Virus record (IMG/VR): IMGVR_UViG_3300042888_001347 | Coordinates: 1 to 34,495 of that record | DNA: 34,495 bases | Direction: 5' to 3' (one strand) | From: a virus | Shown here: piece by piece, positions 8,679 to 15,655 of the stretch | Layout: every line of letters begins with the position of its first letter | Position numbering within the stretch: position 1 is the first letter of the stretch | The notes under the pieces: model-generated | What the model saw: only the letters and a program-made list of their open reading frames with translations | Database searches by the model: none | What the model was told of the DNA's origin: nothing | Translations under genes and position numbers: made by a program

Positions 8679-9166
8679 GCCGTTGGTGGCTCACCTTCGC
8701 CATGCTCGCCCTCCTAGGGGGTTGTAGCCCCGTGCAGAGGATCGCGCAGTCGTCCAACGACATCCGCGCCGAGGCACAGGGGCTGATCCAGCGCGGGACG
8801 GAAACCGGAGATCCGGAGGTCGTTGCCCGGGCTACCCGTATCGACGCGCTTGCGTCCGGGATTCACGTCAGCCTGTCCGGGGTGGAGGACAAGACCTCCC
8901 CGTTTTTGACCGCCTTCATCTATGGATCGGTCGCCGTGGTCGCTTTGGCGCTCGTCATCGTCCTGTGGCAGACTGGCCTCGGCTCGGCTATTCGTATTGC
9001 CATAGGCTGGCTTCCGAGGAAAAAGGTAGTTGCGGCGGAGCTTGCGGTCGATATGCTAGATACTGCTCGCCCTGAAGGGGAGCGGGAAATGGTGGCCGTC
9101 ATGCGGGCGCAAGATCCCTTGTTCGATGCGGCGTTTAGAAAATCAAAGACTCGACGAAAGGCATAG
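8675..9166 (+). CDS. Lipoprotein with internal membrane segment, candidate unimolecular spanin
   Basis: I place the start at TTG 8675, overlapping the previous stop (TTGA), because it completes a lipoprotein signal: residues 1-17 are MSRWW, a hydrophobic core, then LLGGC with the lipidated Cys at 17. Starting at ATG 8702 would leave only a fragment of the signal. The 163-residue product then has a soluble segment (18-76), a strong transmembrane helix (77-98) and a 65-residue cytoplasmic-like tail. A lipoprotein N-terminus plus a later membrane span is the plan of unimolecular spanins such as T1 gp11, which fuse inner and outer membranes at lysis; the long C-terminal tail is unusual for that group. 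A frame open further upstream (to 8396) overlaps the neighbour and is not used. Confidence 0.5.
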   Translation: MSRWWLTFAMLALLGGCSPVQRIAQSSNDIRAEAQGLIQRGTETGDPEVVARATRIDALASGIHVSLSGVEDKTSPFLTAFIYGSVAVVALALVIVLWQTGLGSAIRIAIGWLPRKKVVAAELAVDMLDTARPEGEREMVAVMRAQDPLFDAAFRKSKTRRKA

Positions 9167-9168
9167 AC

Positions 9169-9273
9169 ATGATTCTCGCAGACACCCTAGGGAATATCTG
9201 GTTCGCTCTCGCCGCTGCCGCCATTGCATTCGGTGCTGGCTGGTATCTCGCCACCAAGAAGGCAAGCAAGTGA
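9169..9273 (+). CDS. 34-residue membrane peptide
   Basis: A tiny gene with an AAAGG ribosome site 7 nt before its ATG. The product has one transmembrane segment (about residues 8-27, rich in Ala, Trp at 11) and a short basic C-terminus (ATKKASK). It sits in the cluster of membrane proteins downstream of the tailspike. Size and topology are like small holin accessory or pinholin-type peptides, but nothing beyond topology supports a function. Its TGA overlaps the GTG of the next mini-gene (GTGA). Confidence 0.5.
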   Translation: MILADTLGNIWFALAAAAIAFGAGWYLATKKASK

Positions 9274-9317
9274 TCCGCGTTGTGATCCTCGCCCTCTGCA
9301 TTGTGATTGTGGCGTGA
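9270..9317 (+). CDS. 15-residue hydrophobic mini-ORF between two coupled genes
   Basis: A GTG start overlaps the stop of the 34-residue gene (GTGA), and the TGA at 9315-9317 overlaps the GTG start of the cysteine-rich gene (GTGA again). The encoded peptide is almost purely hydrophobic (MIRVVILALCIVIVA). It could be a real mini-membrane peptide or merely a ribosome relay that couples translation of the gene before to the gene after, which has no good ribosome site of its own. Evidence is arrangement only. Confidence 0.3.
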   Translation: MIRVVILALCIVIVA

Positions 9318-11158
9318 GTGCGCTCCCGGCGGTTTCGTGTTGCTGCGACCCCGGCGTGTTGTGGTACGCCCTCAAGTGCGAGGACTACTTTGCGAATTAT
9401 TGCTGCGAGCCTGATTGCTCGCAGGCTCCTGCTCGCATTGAGTTCTGCATCGGCTATCTGATTTCGATAGGCATTCCCGACCCGCCAGAGACTGCGACAA
9501 AGTGCTACTTCATCAGCTATGACTGCTGTATTTATGTCCTAATCGGGACGGAAGCCCTGCCCTGCCCGAACCCGCTCTCGATTTATCCGGTGAACGTGGG
9601 CTATTTGGTCGAGATCAAGAACCGCGCCGCGCAAGGGCCGCCATGTTGCTATGCCGCGCCCCAGCAGCAAGGGAACCCGGGCGGCATTGCGAACATCCAA
9701 ATCCCCGAGTACGGCCCCGCGATTGCCAACAACACGCAACTGCCCTGCGAGGAATTGGTAGCCGAGTGCTACGACTTCAAGGATCAGGCTGGCACGGTTA
9801 AAGGTAAGAGCGTCACCGTTGCAAGTTCCGCTCGTACCTGCATTGAGACGATTGGCGTTCCGTGGGACATTCGTTGCGATCACGGGCCGCCAGTCGAGAT
9901 CGTCAGCCTCGACGTGGGTATGTCGCAGGAGATGGGCTTCTGCACGGTGCGCGACCCTGTCAGCCCAGCCAACTGCCCGAACCAAGTCACCCAGTCCTAC
10001 GTCCAGTACATGACCTGCCCGGACTGCGAACCGCAGGGCGATTGCTGCGGCAATATCCCGATCTGCGACGACCTACCCGACTACTGTGATAGTTTCGAGG
10101 ATCGCTTTGAAACGTATGACGTACGGACGTGCTACTCGCTCGGCAGTTTCGGATGCCCTGTCCACGAAGAAGACATCATGACCATTGTCTTCCCCGCCTG
10201 CTTCGCGCCGGGAATCGACCCCGAAGACCCGGGCGCTCAGGCGGCGTTGGATGCCCTGTTCCTTGGCGCGTCTGGTCTTGTCCACATCGACCCAAACAAC
10301 ACGGTCGCAACGGGCTGGGGGACGCTTGGAGCGCCCAAGCTGAGTGTCTGCGGTCTTGACATCGTGATCTTCTCAGGCAACGCCGCGCACATTGCCGAGC
10401 GCATCAATACCCGTATCGGGGCGCTAGTGACGGCTTCCGGTATTCCGCCGTGGTCGGCATACTTCTGGTTTGGCAATCGCCAGTCCTGCGTTACTTGCGA
10501 TTGGCAGACCCCGAACGACCGCCCCGGGTTCTCCGATGGCGATACCTTGACGGTTGACCGCGTGGAGTTCACGAACGGGAATCAGGACATCACGGTCACG
10601 CTCGTTGCCTCGTCCCCTCGGTACTACGCCTGCGCGTCGCAGACCCTGCTTGTCGATCATCCTTGGCGCATGACGAGCGAGAACACTTGCAACGCCTCCA
10701 TTTCGGCTATCACCGCGACCCCAAACAACTTCGTTATCCAATGCCTGTCCTTCCCCGAGTATTCGTTCGGGGAGCGGTACACCATGAAGCGCGTTCAGGA
10801 GTACGGGAACGGCACTATCCCGATCTGCGTGGACATCGGCTTCTACCAAGACGCAACCAACTGCGAAGCCCGCGACGGGTGGCCGCTAGAGGACATCACC
10901 GTCAACATCGGCGGGACGATCATCGTCCTTGTCTACGGCTGGACTTCGCTCTGCCCCGGGATGCCTGACCCGCGCACGGGTTGCTACGCCTACCCATTCA
11001 CCTACGAGCCAGCGCCCTGCTGCCCACAAGGGGAAGACTGCTCACCGGGCGGGCAATGGGACATCGACCACCCTCTACCCCAACCTTGCTTGCGTTCGTT
11101 CCAAGATCCCAAAATCTATTGCAAGTCTGACGGCTCAGTCGTCGCCCTTACCTCATGA
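9314..11158 (+). CDS. Very cysteine-rich structural protein
   Basis: A 614-residue protein with about 44 cysteines by my count, including a CCC at residues 9-11, several CC pairs, and CPDC, CVTC and CCPQ motifs. I choose the GTG at 9314, which overlaps the preceding stop; an open frame reaches further upstream to 9224 but runs through other genes. Cysteines are concentrated in residues 1-280 and 520-600, with a poorer middle part. There is no clear signal peptide. The position at the end of the late tail module suggests a virion fibre or tip protein stabilised by disulfides or metal. I know no family. Its stop overlaps the next start (ATGA). Confidence 0.6.
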   Translation: MSALPAVSCCCDPGVLWYALKCEDYFANYCCEPDCSQAPARIEFCIGYLISIGIPDPPETATKCYFISYDCCIYVLIGTEALPCPNPLSIYPVNVGYLVEIKNRAAQGPPCCYAAPQQQGNPGGIANIQIPEYGPAIANNTQLPCEELVAECYDFKDQAGTVKGKSVTVASSARTCIETIGVPWDIRCDHGPPVEIVSLDVGMSQEMGFCTVRDPVSPANCPNQVTQSYVQYMTCPDCEPQGDCCGNIPICDDLPDYCDSFEDRFETYDVRTCYSLGSFGCPVHEEDIMTIVFPACFAPGIDPEDPGAQAALDALFLGASGLVHIDPNNTVATGWGTLGAPKLSVCGLDIVIFSGNAAHIAERINTRIGALVTASGIPPWSAYFWFGNRQSCVTCDWQTPNDRPGFSDGDTLTVDRVEFTNGNQDITVTLVASSPRYYACASQTLLVDHPWRMTSENTCNASISAITATPNNFVIQCLSFPEYSFGERYTMKRVQEYGNGTIPICVDIGFYQDATNCEARDGWPLEDITVNIGGTIIVLVYGWTSLCPGMPDPRTGCYAYPFTYEPAPCCPQGEDCSPGGQWDIDHPLPQPCLRSFQDPKIYCKSDGSVVALTS

Positions 11159-11583
11159 CCATCGGTACGCTCAACGTCTCCGGCATATCGCTCCCGATCA
11201 TGGATTGCAAGTCGTGGCGTGTGGGTGGTACGTCACCCCTTTGCCTCAAGAACCTAGACGTGACCAAGTGCGATACCTGCGAGCAGCGCGAAACGCGGGA
11301 CGGCAATGTCATTGACCCGCCCCTCTTCCTTGGCGCTCGACCTGCTACCGCCCGCGCCAAGCTAACGACCGAAATGCAGCCGCCAGCGCCGGGGACGGTT
11401 GCGCCTCCTCGGATGCGCGGACTAGGTGACGTGGTCGCGGCGATGACAAGCGCGGTGGGCATCAAGGCAGGCTCCTGCGGCCCTTGCGCGAAGCGGCGCG
11501 AGGCGCTGAACCGCCTAGTTCCCTTTGGGCAAAAAGAAACCTCGCCGCCACCCGAAGGCAACGGCGAGGGAGAGGCAAAGTAA
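11155..11583 (+). CDS. CxxC-containing phage protein, end of the late operon
   Basis: A 142-residue protein with an N-terminal Cys-rich part (C18, C30, then CDTC at about 39-42) and a C-terminal CGPCAKRREALNRLVPF segment (about 108-124). The latter resembles a CGxCxxRxxxLNxxxPF motif that I know from small phage proteins near the end of tail modules; the two CxxC pairs could bind zinc. It is translationally coupled to the cysteine-rich gene, and a shared role in virion assembly is plausible. Its stop (11581-11583) touches the stop of the convergent minus-strand gene with no intervening base. Confidence 0.5.
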   Translation: MTIGTLNVSGISLPIMDCKSWRVGGTSPLCLKNLDVTKCDTCEQRETRDGNVIDPPLFLGARPATARAKLTTEMQPPAPGTVAPPRMRGLGDVVAAMTSAVGIKAGSCGPCAKRREALNRLVPFGQKETSPPPEGNGEGEAK

Positions 11584-12093
11584 TTAGCGAATGCGGAGGC
11601 TTGTTCCGCGAGGGAGCAAGCGGCATCCGGGGATCTCGCCGCCAGCCTCAAGGACGATCCGGATCGCTTCCTTGTTTGGCTCGGTGACGATCTTCACGAG
11701 CGGGACTTCAAGACCCTTGACGGCATCGTCGTCGATCTGTAGCGACTGCTTTCCGCCATTGCCAGCGACCGACAACTTGAACCGGGGCGTTTCGATCTTG
11801 AGCCTCCCAGTCGTTTCCATTGCCGCCTTCAGCCCTTCCTTGAGGCGTGTGGCAAGGGCATCGTCAGCCGCTGCGAGCGCACGGATGCGGGAGGCTTCCT
11901 TGCCTCGCGCCTCCGCTCGCATCTCTAGCTCGCGTATAAAACCACAATACCGTTCCGCTGAGAGATCTAAGGCCTCATCTAAACCGCTCAGATGCTCGTT
12001 AAGCGCTTCCTGCGCTTCCGGCGAGTCAATGCCATGGTCTAAGACCGCCTCAAGGATACCCTGCATTTCCGACGTAATTTGATAGAGGCTCAA
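11584..12093 (-). CDS. Siphovirus Gp157-family protein
   Basis: The 169-residue product matches the layout of the Gp157 family (first described in Streptococcus thermophilus phage Sfi21): a short MSLYQITSEMQGILE start, a long helical/coiled-coil centre (about residues 30-100), the segment METTGRLKIETPRFKLSV (about 98-115), and a C-terminal PDKxAI-like stretch (TEPNKEAIRIVLEAGGEIPG). The family's biochemical role is not established; it is commonly encoded beside single-strand annealing proteins, as here. The start overlaps the Erf stop (ATGA), so both genes are one transcript from the promoter at 12929-12965. Confidence 0.85.
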   Translation of the reverse strand: MSLYQITSEMQGILEAVLDHGIDSPEAQEALNEHLSGLDEALDLSAERYCGFIRELEMRAEARGKEASRIRALAAADDALATRLKEGLKAAMETTGRLKIETPRFKLSVAGNGGKQSLQIDDDAVKGLEVPLVKIVTEPNKEAIRIVLEAGGEIPGCRLLPRGTSLRIR

Positions 12094-12872
12094 AACGGAA
12101 TCTCCTTTTTGGATGCGATGACCTTCATGATCTGGAGCGTGTCGCCGACGCGCTCAACTTGCAACTGCATACAGTCGTTGACGTGTTCCTTGGCAAGATC
12201 GGCGTACTCCTGCACGGTGGTCGCAATCCACGCCTTGCCGTGCTTGCCGTCCACCTGAATGGCGTGAGCCTTGCCGTCACGAACGACTACGCGCAGGATG
12301 TCGAAAGTCCCCTCGTATACGTCTGGGTACGCGTCAAGCGCCTTGGTTGCCGCCTTGACTTCTGCCACAGGCTCAGGAGCGGGCTTGGTTGCCCTAGGAG
12401 CGGTCGGAAGCGGCGGAACGGCTGTCCGTGGGTCTTGCGGCTTGAAGGGCTTACGCGGCTCGCTACGCGGTGCGCTTGGCAGGCTTGCCTCGTTCCCGTC
12501 CTGATCCTCTTCCCCTACGATGTTGGTCACAGAGGCTAGGCAGTACCTGCGAAGGTAAGTAATAATCGAACCCAGCTGCTGAACCGTAGCGCGGTCAGGT
12601 AAGGCAGACATGGCCGTCTCTGCCATCCATTCACCGCTCGCGTGGAGCAAGGTGGTCGTCACGCCTACCGCGCCGCCATCGGTGCTGACCGTCTGCACGG
12701 CGCTAATCCCGTGACGGGCAAGCGGCAGGCGGACGGCGTTGATGATCGCCCCGAGCGATGCGTATCGGCTCTTGAAATGCGGGTTCACCGCGTCAAGGCT
12801 GGGGTTCACGATTTCCAAGTTTGCGGCCGCCAGCGCCTTCGCCAGCTCCCCAATAGTGTCACTTCGTTGCAT
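12090..12872 (-). CDS. erf: Erf-family single-strand annealing recombinase
   Basis: The 260-residue product has the Erf core in residues 1-130: IGELAKALAAA, NPHFKSRYASL, the stretch around LPLARHGISAVQ, and TVQQLGSIITYLRRY followed by GEEDQDGNEA. A proline/alanine-rich linker (about 135-180) leads to a C-terminal domain. Erf proteins anneal complementary single strands in phage recombination and genome circularisation. A GAGAGGA ribosome site precedes the ATG. The gene has its own sigma70-type promoter with an operator-like palindrome just upstream, and is followed by Gp157; RusA lies upstream, making a recombination cassette. Confidence 0.9.
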   Translation of the reverse strand: MQRSDTIGELAKALAAANLEIVNPSLDAVNPHFKSRYASLGAIINAVRLPLARHGISAVQTVSTDGGAVGVTTTLLHASGEWMAETAMSALPDRATVQQLGSIITYLRRYCLASVTNIVGEEDQDGNEASLPSAPRSEPRKPFKPQDPRTAVPPLPTAPRATKPAPEPVAEVKAATKALDAYPDVYEGTFDILRVVVRDGKAHAIQVDGKHGKAWIATTVQEYADLAKEHVNDCMQLQVERVGDTLQIMKVIASKKEIPF

Positions 12873-12928
12873 AATGTCCTCTCAAGACTGCGCGGCTCGC
12901 CGCACTCGACCCCGGCGAAATGCTAGGG

Positions 12929-12965
12929 CAGCAAGATGATACGCGAAGATATCATCGCTTGTCAA
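12929..12965 (-). promoter_or_regulatory. Promoter of erf with an embedded operator
   Basis: On the minus strand TTGACA (12965-12960) is followed after 18 nt by TATCAT (12941-12936), a near-consensus sigma70 promoter. The spacer and -10 are covered by a perfect inverted repeat, GATGATA and TATCATC (12935-12941 and 12950-12956) separated by 8 nt, an arrangement expected for a repressor site that blocks polymerase. The TGA stop of rusA lies inside the -35. The transcript would have a leader of about 55 nt before erf. Confidence 0.7.
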
Positions 12966-13372
12966 ATCGTGACGAGCGAAATAGCCGTCATCGACGCAAC
13001 CCCGTAGCGTTTACTGGCGTTCAAGGAAACGACCTGCGCGTCATCGTGGTACAGGATTCCCGTGAGGGCATCCAAAACCGCACGGCAGAGCTTATCCACG
13101 TCAGGCTTGCCGGGGTGAGTCGGAGCGCCGGCGCGGAGTTCGCCTTTGCTGGTGTAGTGGCTCTTGGGGCGAACGAAGACGAAGGCAATCCCTATCCCTA
13201 CAGGTAGCCGCGTTGGTGGGTCTTTACGCGCTTGGCTTGCGGCAAGGGAAACGAGAGCGCGGTAAGGCTTGACCCTCGCGCACGACTCCACAAGCGAAAC
13301 GCGGCCGCCGCGCACGAATGCACGCTTTGAGCCTTGCGGGGCAGGGATTCCAACAACTACGAATTCAAGCAC
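12962..13372 (-). CDS. rusA: RusA-family Holliday junction resolvase
   Basis: A 136-residue protein, the usual length for RusA. It starts with the typical VVGIPAPQGSKRAF segment and has the catalytic block KPDVDKLCRAVLDAL (acidic residues D91, D93 and D101, Lys94) followed by GILYHDDAQV (D110, D111). RusA enzymes are dimeric metal-dependent nucleases that cut four-way junctions and can debranch phage DNA before packaging. It overlaps the upstream 60-residue gene by 8 nt, and its stop codon lies in the -35 of the erf promoter. Confidence 0.9.
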   Translation of the reverse strand: MLEFVVVGIPAPQGSKRAFVRGGRVSLVESCARVKPYRALVSLAASQARKDPPTRLPVGIGIAFVFVRPKSHYTSKGELRAGAPTHPGKPDVDKLCRAVLDALTGILYHDDAQVVSLNASKRYGVASMTAISLVTI

Positions 13373-13547
13373 GTTGCGCTCGCTGGCATACGAGAAGCGC
13401 CTGCCGTGCGCGGTTGACTTCTTTGATTTGTGCCGTGAGCTGCTCGCGCATATAGGTGATCTCGCTTGCGGCTTCTTTGAGCAGGGGGTCGGTGGACTCG
13501 CTCGCCGTGATGCGGTCGATGATGTCCTCTTCCCAGTCCCCGCGCAT
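13365..13547 (-). CDS. Small acidic helical phage protein
   Basis: A 60-residue protein starting at ATG 13547 behind GGCGAGG; the frame is open further upstream but the earlier residues look like translated non-coding sequence. It reads MRGDWEEDIIDRI, then LLKEAASEITYMREQL and a helical end. This matches a common type of small phage early protein with an EAAxEIxxLR pattern, predicted to form a coiled coil. Function unknown. It overlaps rusA by 8 nt, so both are probably translated from one message. Confidence 0.6.
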   Translation of the reverse strand: MRGDWEEDIIDRITASESTDPLLKEAASEITYMREQLTAQIKEVNRARQALLVCQRAQRA

Positions 13548-13672
13548 AGTTAACCCTCGCCCCGGTAGAGGTCGTCTCTTAGCGTTATGCGGTGTAGTTC
13601 TTGCTTCACCGTGGTGAGCGTATCTTGCTTCTGTTTTTTTGGCGCAGGGCGCTTGAAGATTTGCCGCGCCCA

Positions 13673-13709
13673 CAATAAAACGACCCCGCCGAGGGAACGC
13701 CCCCCGGCG
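13673..13709 (-). terminator. Possible Rho-independent terminator
   Basis: On the minus strand a GC-rich hairpin (CGCCG pairing with CGGCG at 13709-13705 and 13691-13687, extended by GGG/CCC with one bulge) is followed by GGG and then TCGTTTTATT (13682-13673). It lies directly behind the 48-residue HTH gene and would end or attenuate the upstream minus-strand transcript. The GGG between stem and U tract makes it less than ideal. The rest of 13548-13730 has no convincing gene. Confidence 0.4.
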
Positions 13710-13730
13710 AGATCGCCGCAAAAACCTTGA

Positions 13731-13877
13731 TTACCGCGCAACGCGGCGACTCCCCAACACGATACGGCACACCGCCGAGCGGCTGACCCGATACTTCCGG
13801 GCGATGTCCGACTGCTTCATCCCCTTGCTCTTGTCCTTGCGGATGCCCTCGACCGTCAAGGTGTCAATCCTGAACAC
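13731..13877 (-). CDS. Small helix-turn-helix protein
   Basis: I choose the GTG at 13877 because AGGGGGAA stands 5 nt upstream; a longer frame exists but its extra residues overlap the neighbouring gene out of frame. The 48-residue product is nearly a bare DNA-binding unit: VEGIRKDKSKGMKQSDIARKY and VSRSAVCRIV form a Hin-recombinase/resolvase-like helix-turn-helix. It could be a transcriptional regulator of the early genes. It overlaps the preceding gene by 14 nt. The putative terminator at 13673-13709 follows. Confidence 0.65.
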   Translation of the reverse strand: MFRIDTLTVEGIRKDKSKGMKQSDIARKYRVSRSAVCRIVLGSRRVAR

Positions 13878-14079
13878 GGGATTCCCCCTTTGACCGCGTG
13901 ATCTTGTACCGCTGGTCGGCGCGGATCGAAACCCGGATGCGGTCGTGATTGCTTGAGCCTTGCAGGTTCGCAAAGATCTGCGCGACCTGCTCCCCTGCCT
14001 CGTCAAGCAGGATGATCGACTCGTCACGCTTACGGAGGGTGATGGTCAGGAAGCCGCCTGCGATGGTGTTAGCTGACAT
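13864..14079 (-). CDS. Small beta-rich protein, possibly CsrA-like
   Basis: A 71-residue protein with the strand pattern FLTITLRKRDESIILLDEAG, QVAQIFANL and DRIRVSIRADQRYKITRSK. The order (LTxxLRKxESIxL at the start, a central strand, a basic xRVxIxA...xR ending) is like the CsrA/RsmA translational regulators and their phage relatives, though several conserved CsrA residues differ. If it is CsrA-like it would bind GGA-containing hairpins in mRNA leaders. Otherwise treat it as an unknown beta protein. It overlaps both neighbours (11 and 14 nt), so it is co-translated with them. Confidence 0.45.
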   Translation of the reverse strand: MSANTIAGGFLTITLRKRDESIILLDEAGEQVAQIFANLQGSSNHDRIRVSIRADQRYKITRSKGESRVQD

Positions 14080-14458
14080 GGGCGACCTTTGTATTGGGGT
14101 TGCACTTGGTGATGAAGTTCACAACGCGGTTCATGAGATCCTCGCGTACCGCGTCCTGCGTGTCCCCCTCTTCAAAGAGGCACAAGCTGCTGAACCGCGT
14201 CCCCTCGATACCCTCGGGGTTGGTCTGCAACAGGTAGACCGAAGCCCGCCAGTAGGCGAGTACCGGGTTGCCGTCCGATTCGTCCACTTGGTGCAGCATG
14301 GGGTCGCCGCCAACGATGACCAAGACCGGGCGATCAAACTTGCCCGCTAGTCCGCGCTGGACACGGTCTTCACTCAGCCATGATGGGTAGCCGTCCTTGC
14401 GATTCCATTCCACGTCATGCAGCACAGGCCGCGCCCAACGGTTATTTTCTTCTTCCAT
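14069..14458 (-). CDS. Hypothetical early protein
   Basis: A 129-residue mixed alpha/beta protein with no motif that I recognise. Visible features are an acidic/Trp start (MEEENNRWARP), a hydrophobic strand PVLVIVGGDP (about 44-53) and an acidic helix near the end. It is tightly placed: its ATG shares the TAA region of the upstream gene and its end overlaps the following gene by 11 nt. Nothing points to a function other than its location in the early minus-strand operon. Confidence 0.55.
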   Translation of the reverse strand: MEEENNRWARPVLHDVEWNRKDGYPSWLSEDRVQRGLAGKFDRPVLVIVGGDPMLHQVDESDGNPVLAYWRASVYLLQTNPEGIEGTRFSSLCLFEEGDTQDAVREDLMNRVVNFITKCNPNTKVAHVS

Positions 14459-14772
14459 TAGTCCACCTCCTCAAATTGATCTGGGTAAACCAACATCATT
14501 GCCGAACCCCATGTTTCGCAGAAACTGCATTTGCCCCGTTCTGGGTCAGTAAGAAACTCACATTCATGGGGTGGTGTATTAATCTTTGTAGTCTTGTTTG
14601 TTTCGAGAATATGTATGACAAGATTTTCAATGATGTCTTTTGAATCTTTGCGGAGTTTGTCATTCTCTTCGCATAAGTTTTTAATTGCTTCGGCGGCATC
14701 GTCAAGAAGATAATCGCTTCTTTGTTTGGCTTCAGTCTCTAGTGCAATCACAACATTTTTGAGTTCACTCAT
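14458..14772 (-). CDS. Hypothetical coiled-coil protein with Cys/His pairs
   Basis: The start is ATG 14772 with AAGGAGG upstream and a TAATG overlap with the preceding stop; an ATG 27 nt further upstream lies inside the previous gene. The 104-residue product starts with a helical coiled coil (residues 1-55) and has a C-terminal segment with HEC...GKCSFC, a possible zinc-binding knuckle. This DNA is visibly more AT-rich than the surrounding genes, suggesting a separate origin. No family is recognised. Confidence 0.6.
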   Translation of the reverse strand: MSELKNVVIALETEAKQRSDYLLDDAAEAIKNLCEENDKLRKDSKDIIENLVIHILETNKTTKINTPPHECEFLTDPERGKCSFCETWGSAMMLVYPDQFEEVD

Positions 14773-15059
14773 TACTTTGCCTCCTTGTAGCAATCCCACC
14801 CACGTCTTGCGGCTTCTGCCATTGCCGCTGTTCGGTCAATGCTCACAACATCCTTTGTGTAAGTTCCGCTGACATAAGTGCAGGCGATTCGCCTCGCCTC
14901 GTCGCGCTCTTTGCGGAGTTTTTCAATCTCGTCTGCGGCTTCACCAATCAATGTGATCCTCTGTGGAAACTTCAGTTTGCCTGATGTCCATCTCGACAAT
15001 GATTTCAACTGTTCAGACCACAACCGAAGTTGCTCAACAATGTCTTGCTTGTCGCTCAC
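14772..15059 (-). CDS. Hypothetical coiled-coil early protein
   Basis: The GTG at 15059 is preceded by AAAGGAGG and overlaps the upstream stop (GTGA), so I use it rather than an ATG at 15170. The 95-residue protein has a central EAADEIEKLRKERDEAR coiled coil (about 39-55), a pattern widespread among small phage proteins, and a C-terminal AAARRGWDCYKEAK helix. The function of this group is unknown. It is coupled to both neighbours. Confidence 0.6.
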   Translation of the reverse strand: MSDKQDIVEQLRLWSEQLKSLSRWTSGKLKFPQRITLIGEAADEIEKLRKERDEARRIACTYVSGTYTKDVVSIDRTAAMAEAARRGWDCYKEAK

Positions 15060-15271
15060 TTGCCGTCCTCCTTTCGTGGCACAGGGACAATCGTCACCAG
15101 ATCGTCGGGAGGTGTGGGAAGGTCGCGCACACCGCGTAGCACCTCTTGACCGAGCAACAGCAAGCGACATTCCCGCCTTGACTCATCCCGCTCCTTACGG
15201 AGCGTGTCCACCTGTGCCGTTAGGCAGTCAATCTCCTTGCACAATGTCGCTATGTCTCTCAGGTCGCTCAT
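15056..15271 (-). CDS. Hypothetical coiled-coil early protein
   Basis: A 71-residue protein with a GGAGAAGGA ribosome site. It is a predicted coiled coil (CKEIDCLTAQVDTLRKERDE) with a proline-rich, charged end (PTPPDDLVTIVPVPRKED). It belongs to the same set of short coiled-coil genes as its neighbours and shares the LRKERDE heptads with the following gene, which may reflect duplication or common structural constraint. No function is assigned. Confidence 0.55.
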   Translation of the reverse strand: MSDLRDIATLCKEIDCLTAQVDTLRKERDESRRECRLLLLGQEVLRGVRDLPTPPDDLVTIVPVPRKEDGK

Positions 15272-15298
15272 GTCGTTTCCTTCTCCGCCGTGGCGGTG

Positions 15299-15655
15299 TT
15301 AACCCTCAGAACCCAAACGCTTTGACCGCTTTGACAAGGGTCGCGGAGGAGCCGCTAGTGCCTGTTCGATTGCGCTGGCAATTATGTCAGCGTGTAAATC
15401 ACCCTTCTCCGTAATGCCCTTCTTTATTTGAAGCTGCATAAACCGCTCGCTCCTCGTTTGCTTGTCGATAAGACCTTGAAGACCTTTCACCTGACCACTT
15501 CGATTTGCTAGTTGTATTCGCAAGGCTTTGGTTTCGCATTCAGCCGAGTGCAGGTCAATGCGTAGTTCCTTGATTTGCGCGGTAGCGTCCTTGATGAGGG
15601 CGGTAGCCACCTTAAGCGACTCAACCAATTCCGCACAGGTCTTGCAGTTTTTCAT
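15299..15655 (-). CDS. Hypothetical coiled-coil protein
   Basis: A 118-residue protein with an N-terminal CKTC pair (residues 4-7) and long heptad repeats (about 10-75: ALIKDATAQIKELRIDLH and following). The C-terminus is basic and proline-rich. It overlaps the methyltransferase stop (ATGA) and has GAGAGGA as ribosome site, so it should be made together with the methyltransferase. A structural or regulatory partner is possible, but there is no direct evidence. Confidence 0.55.
   Translation of the reverse strand: MKNCKTCAELVESLKVATALIKDATAQIKELRIDLHSAECETKALRIQLANRSGQVKGLQGLIDKQTRSERFMQLQIKKGITEKGDLHADIIASAIEQALAAPPRPLSKRSKRLGSEG

Noticed and set aside
11603-11624. Hairpin CTTGTTCC/GGAGCAAG as a late terminator
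   Set aside because: An 8-bp stem inside the Gp157-family gene with no U tract on either strand; too little to call.
13550-13741. 63-codon minus-strand frame between the HTH gene and the 60-residue gene
   Set aside because: It starts at TTG without a ribosome site and runs through the putative terminator; the translated sequence shows no pattern.
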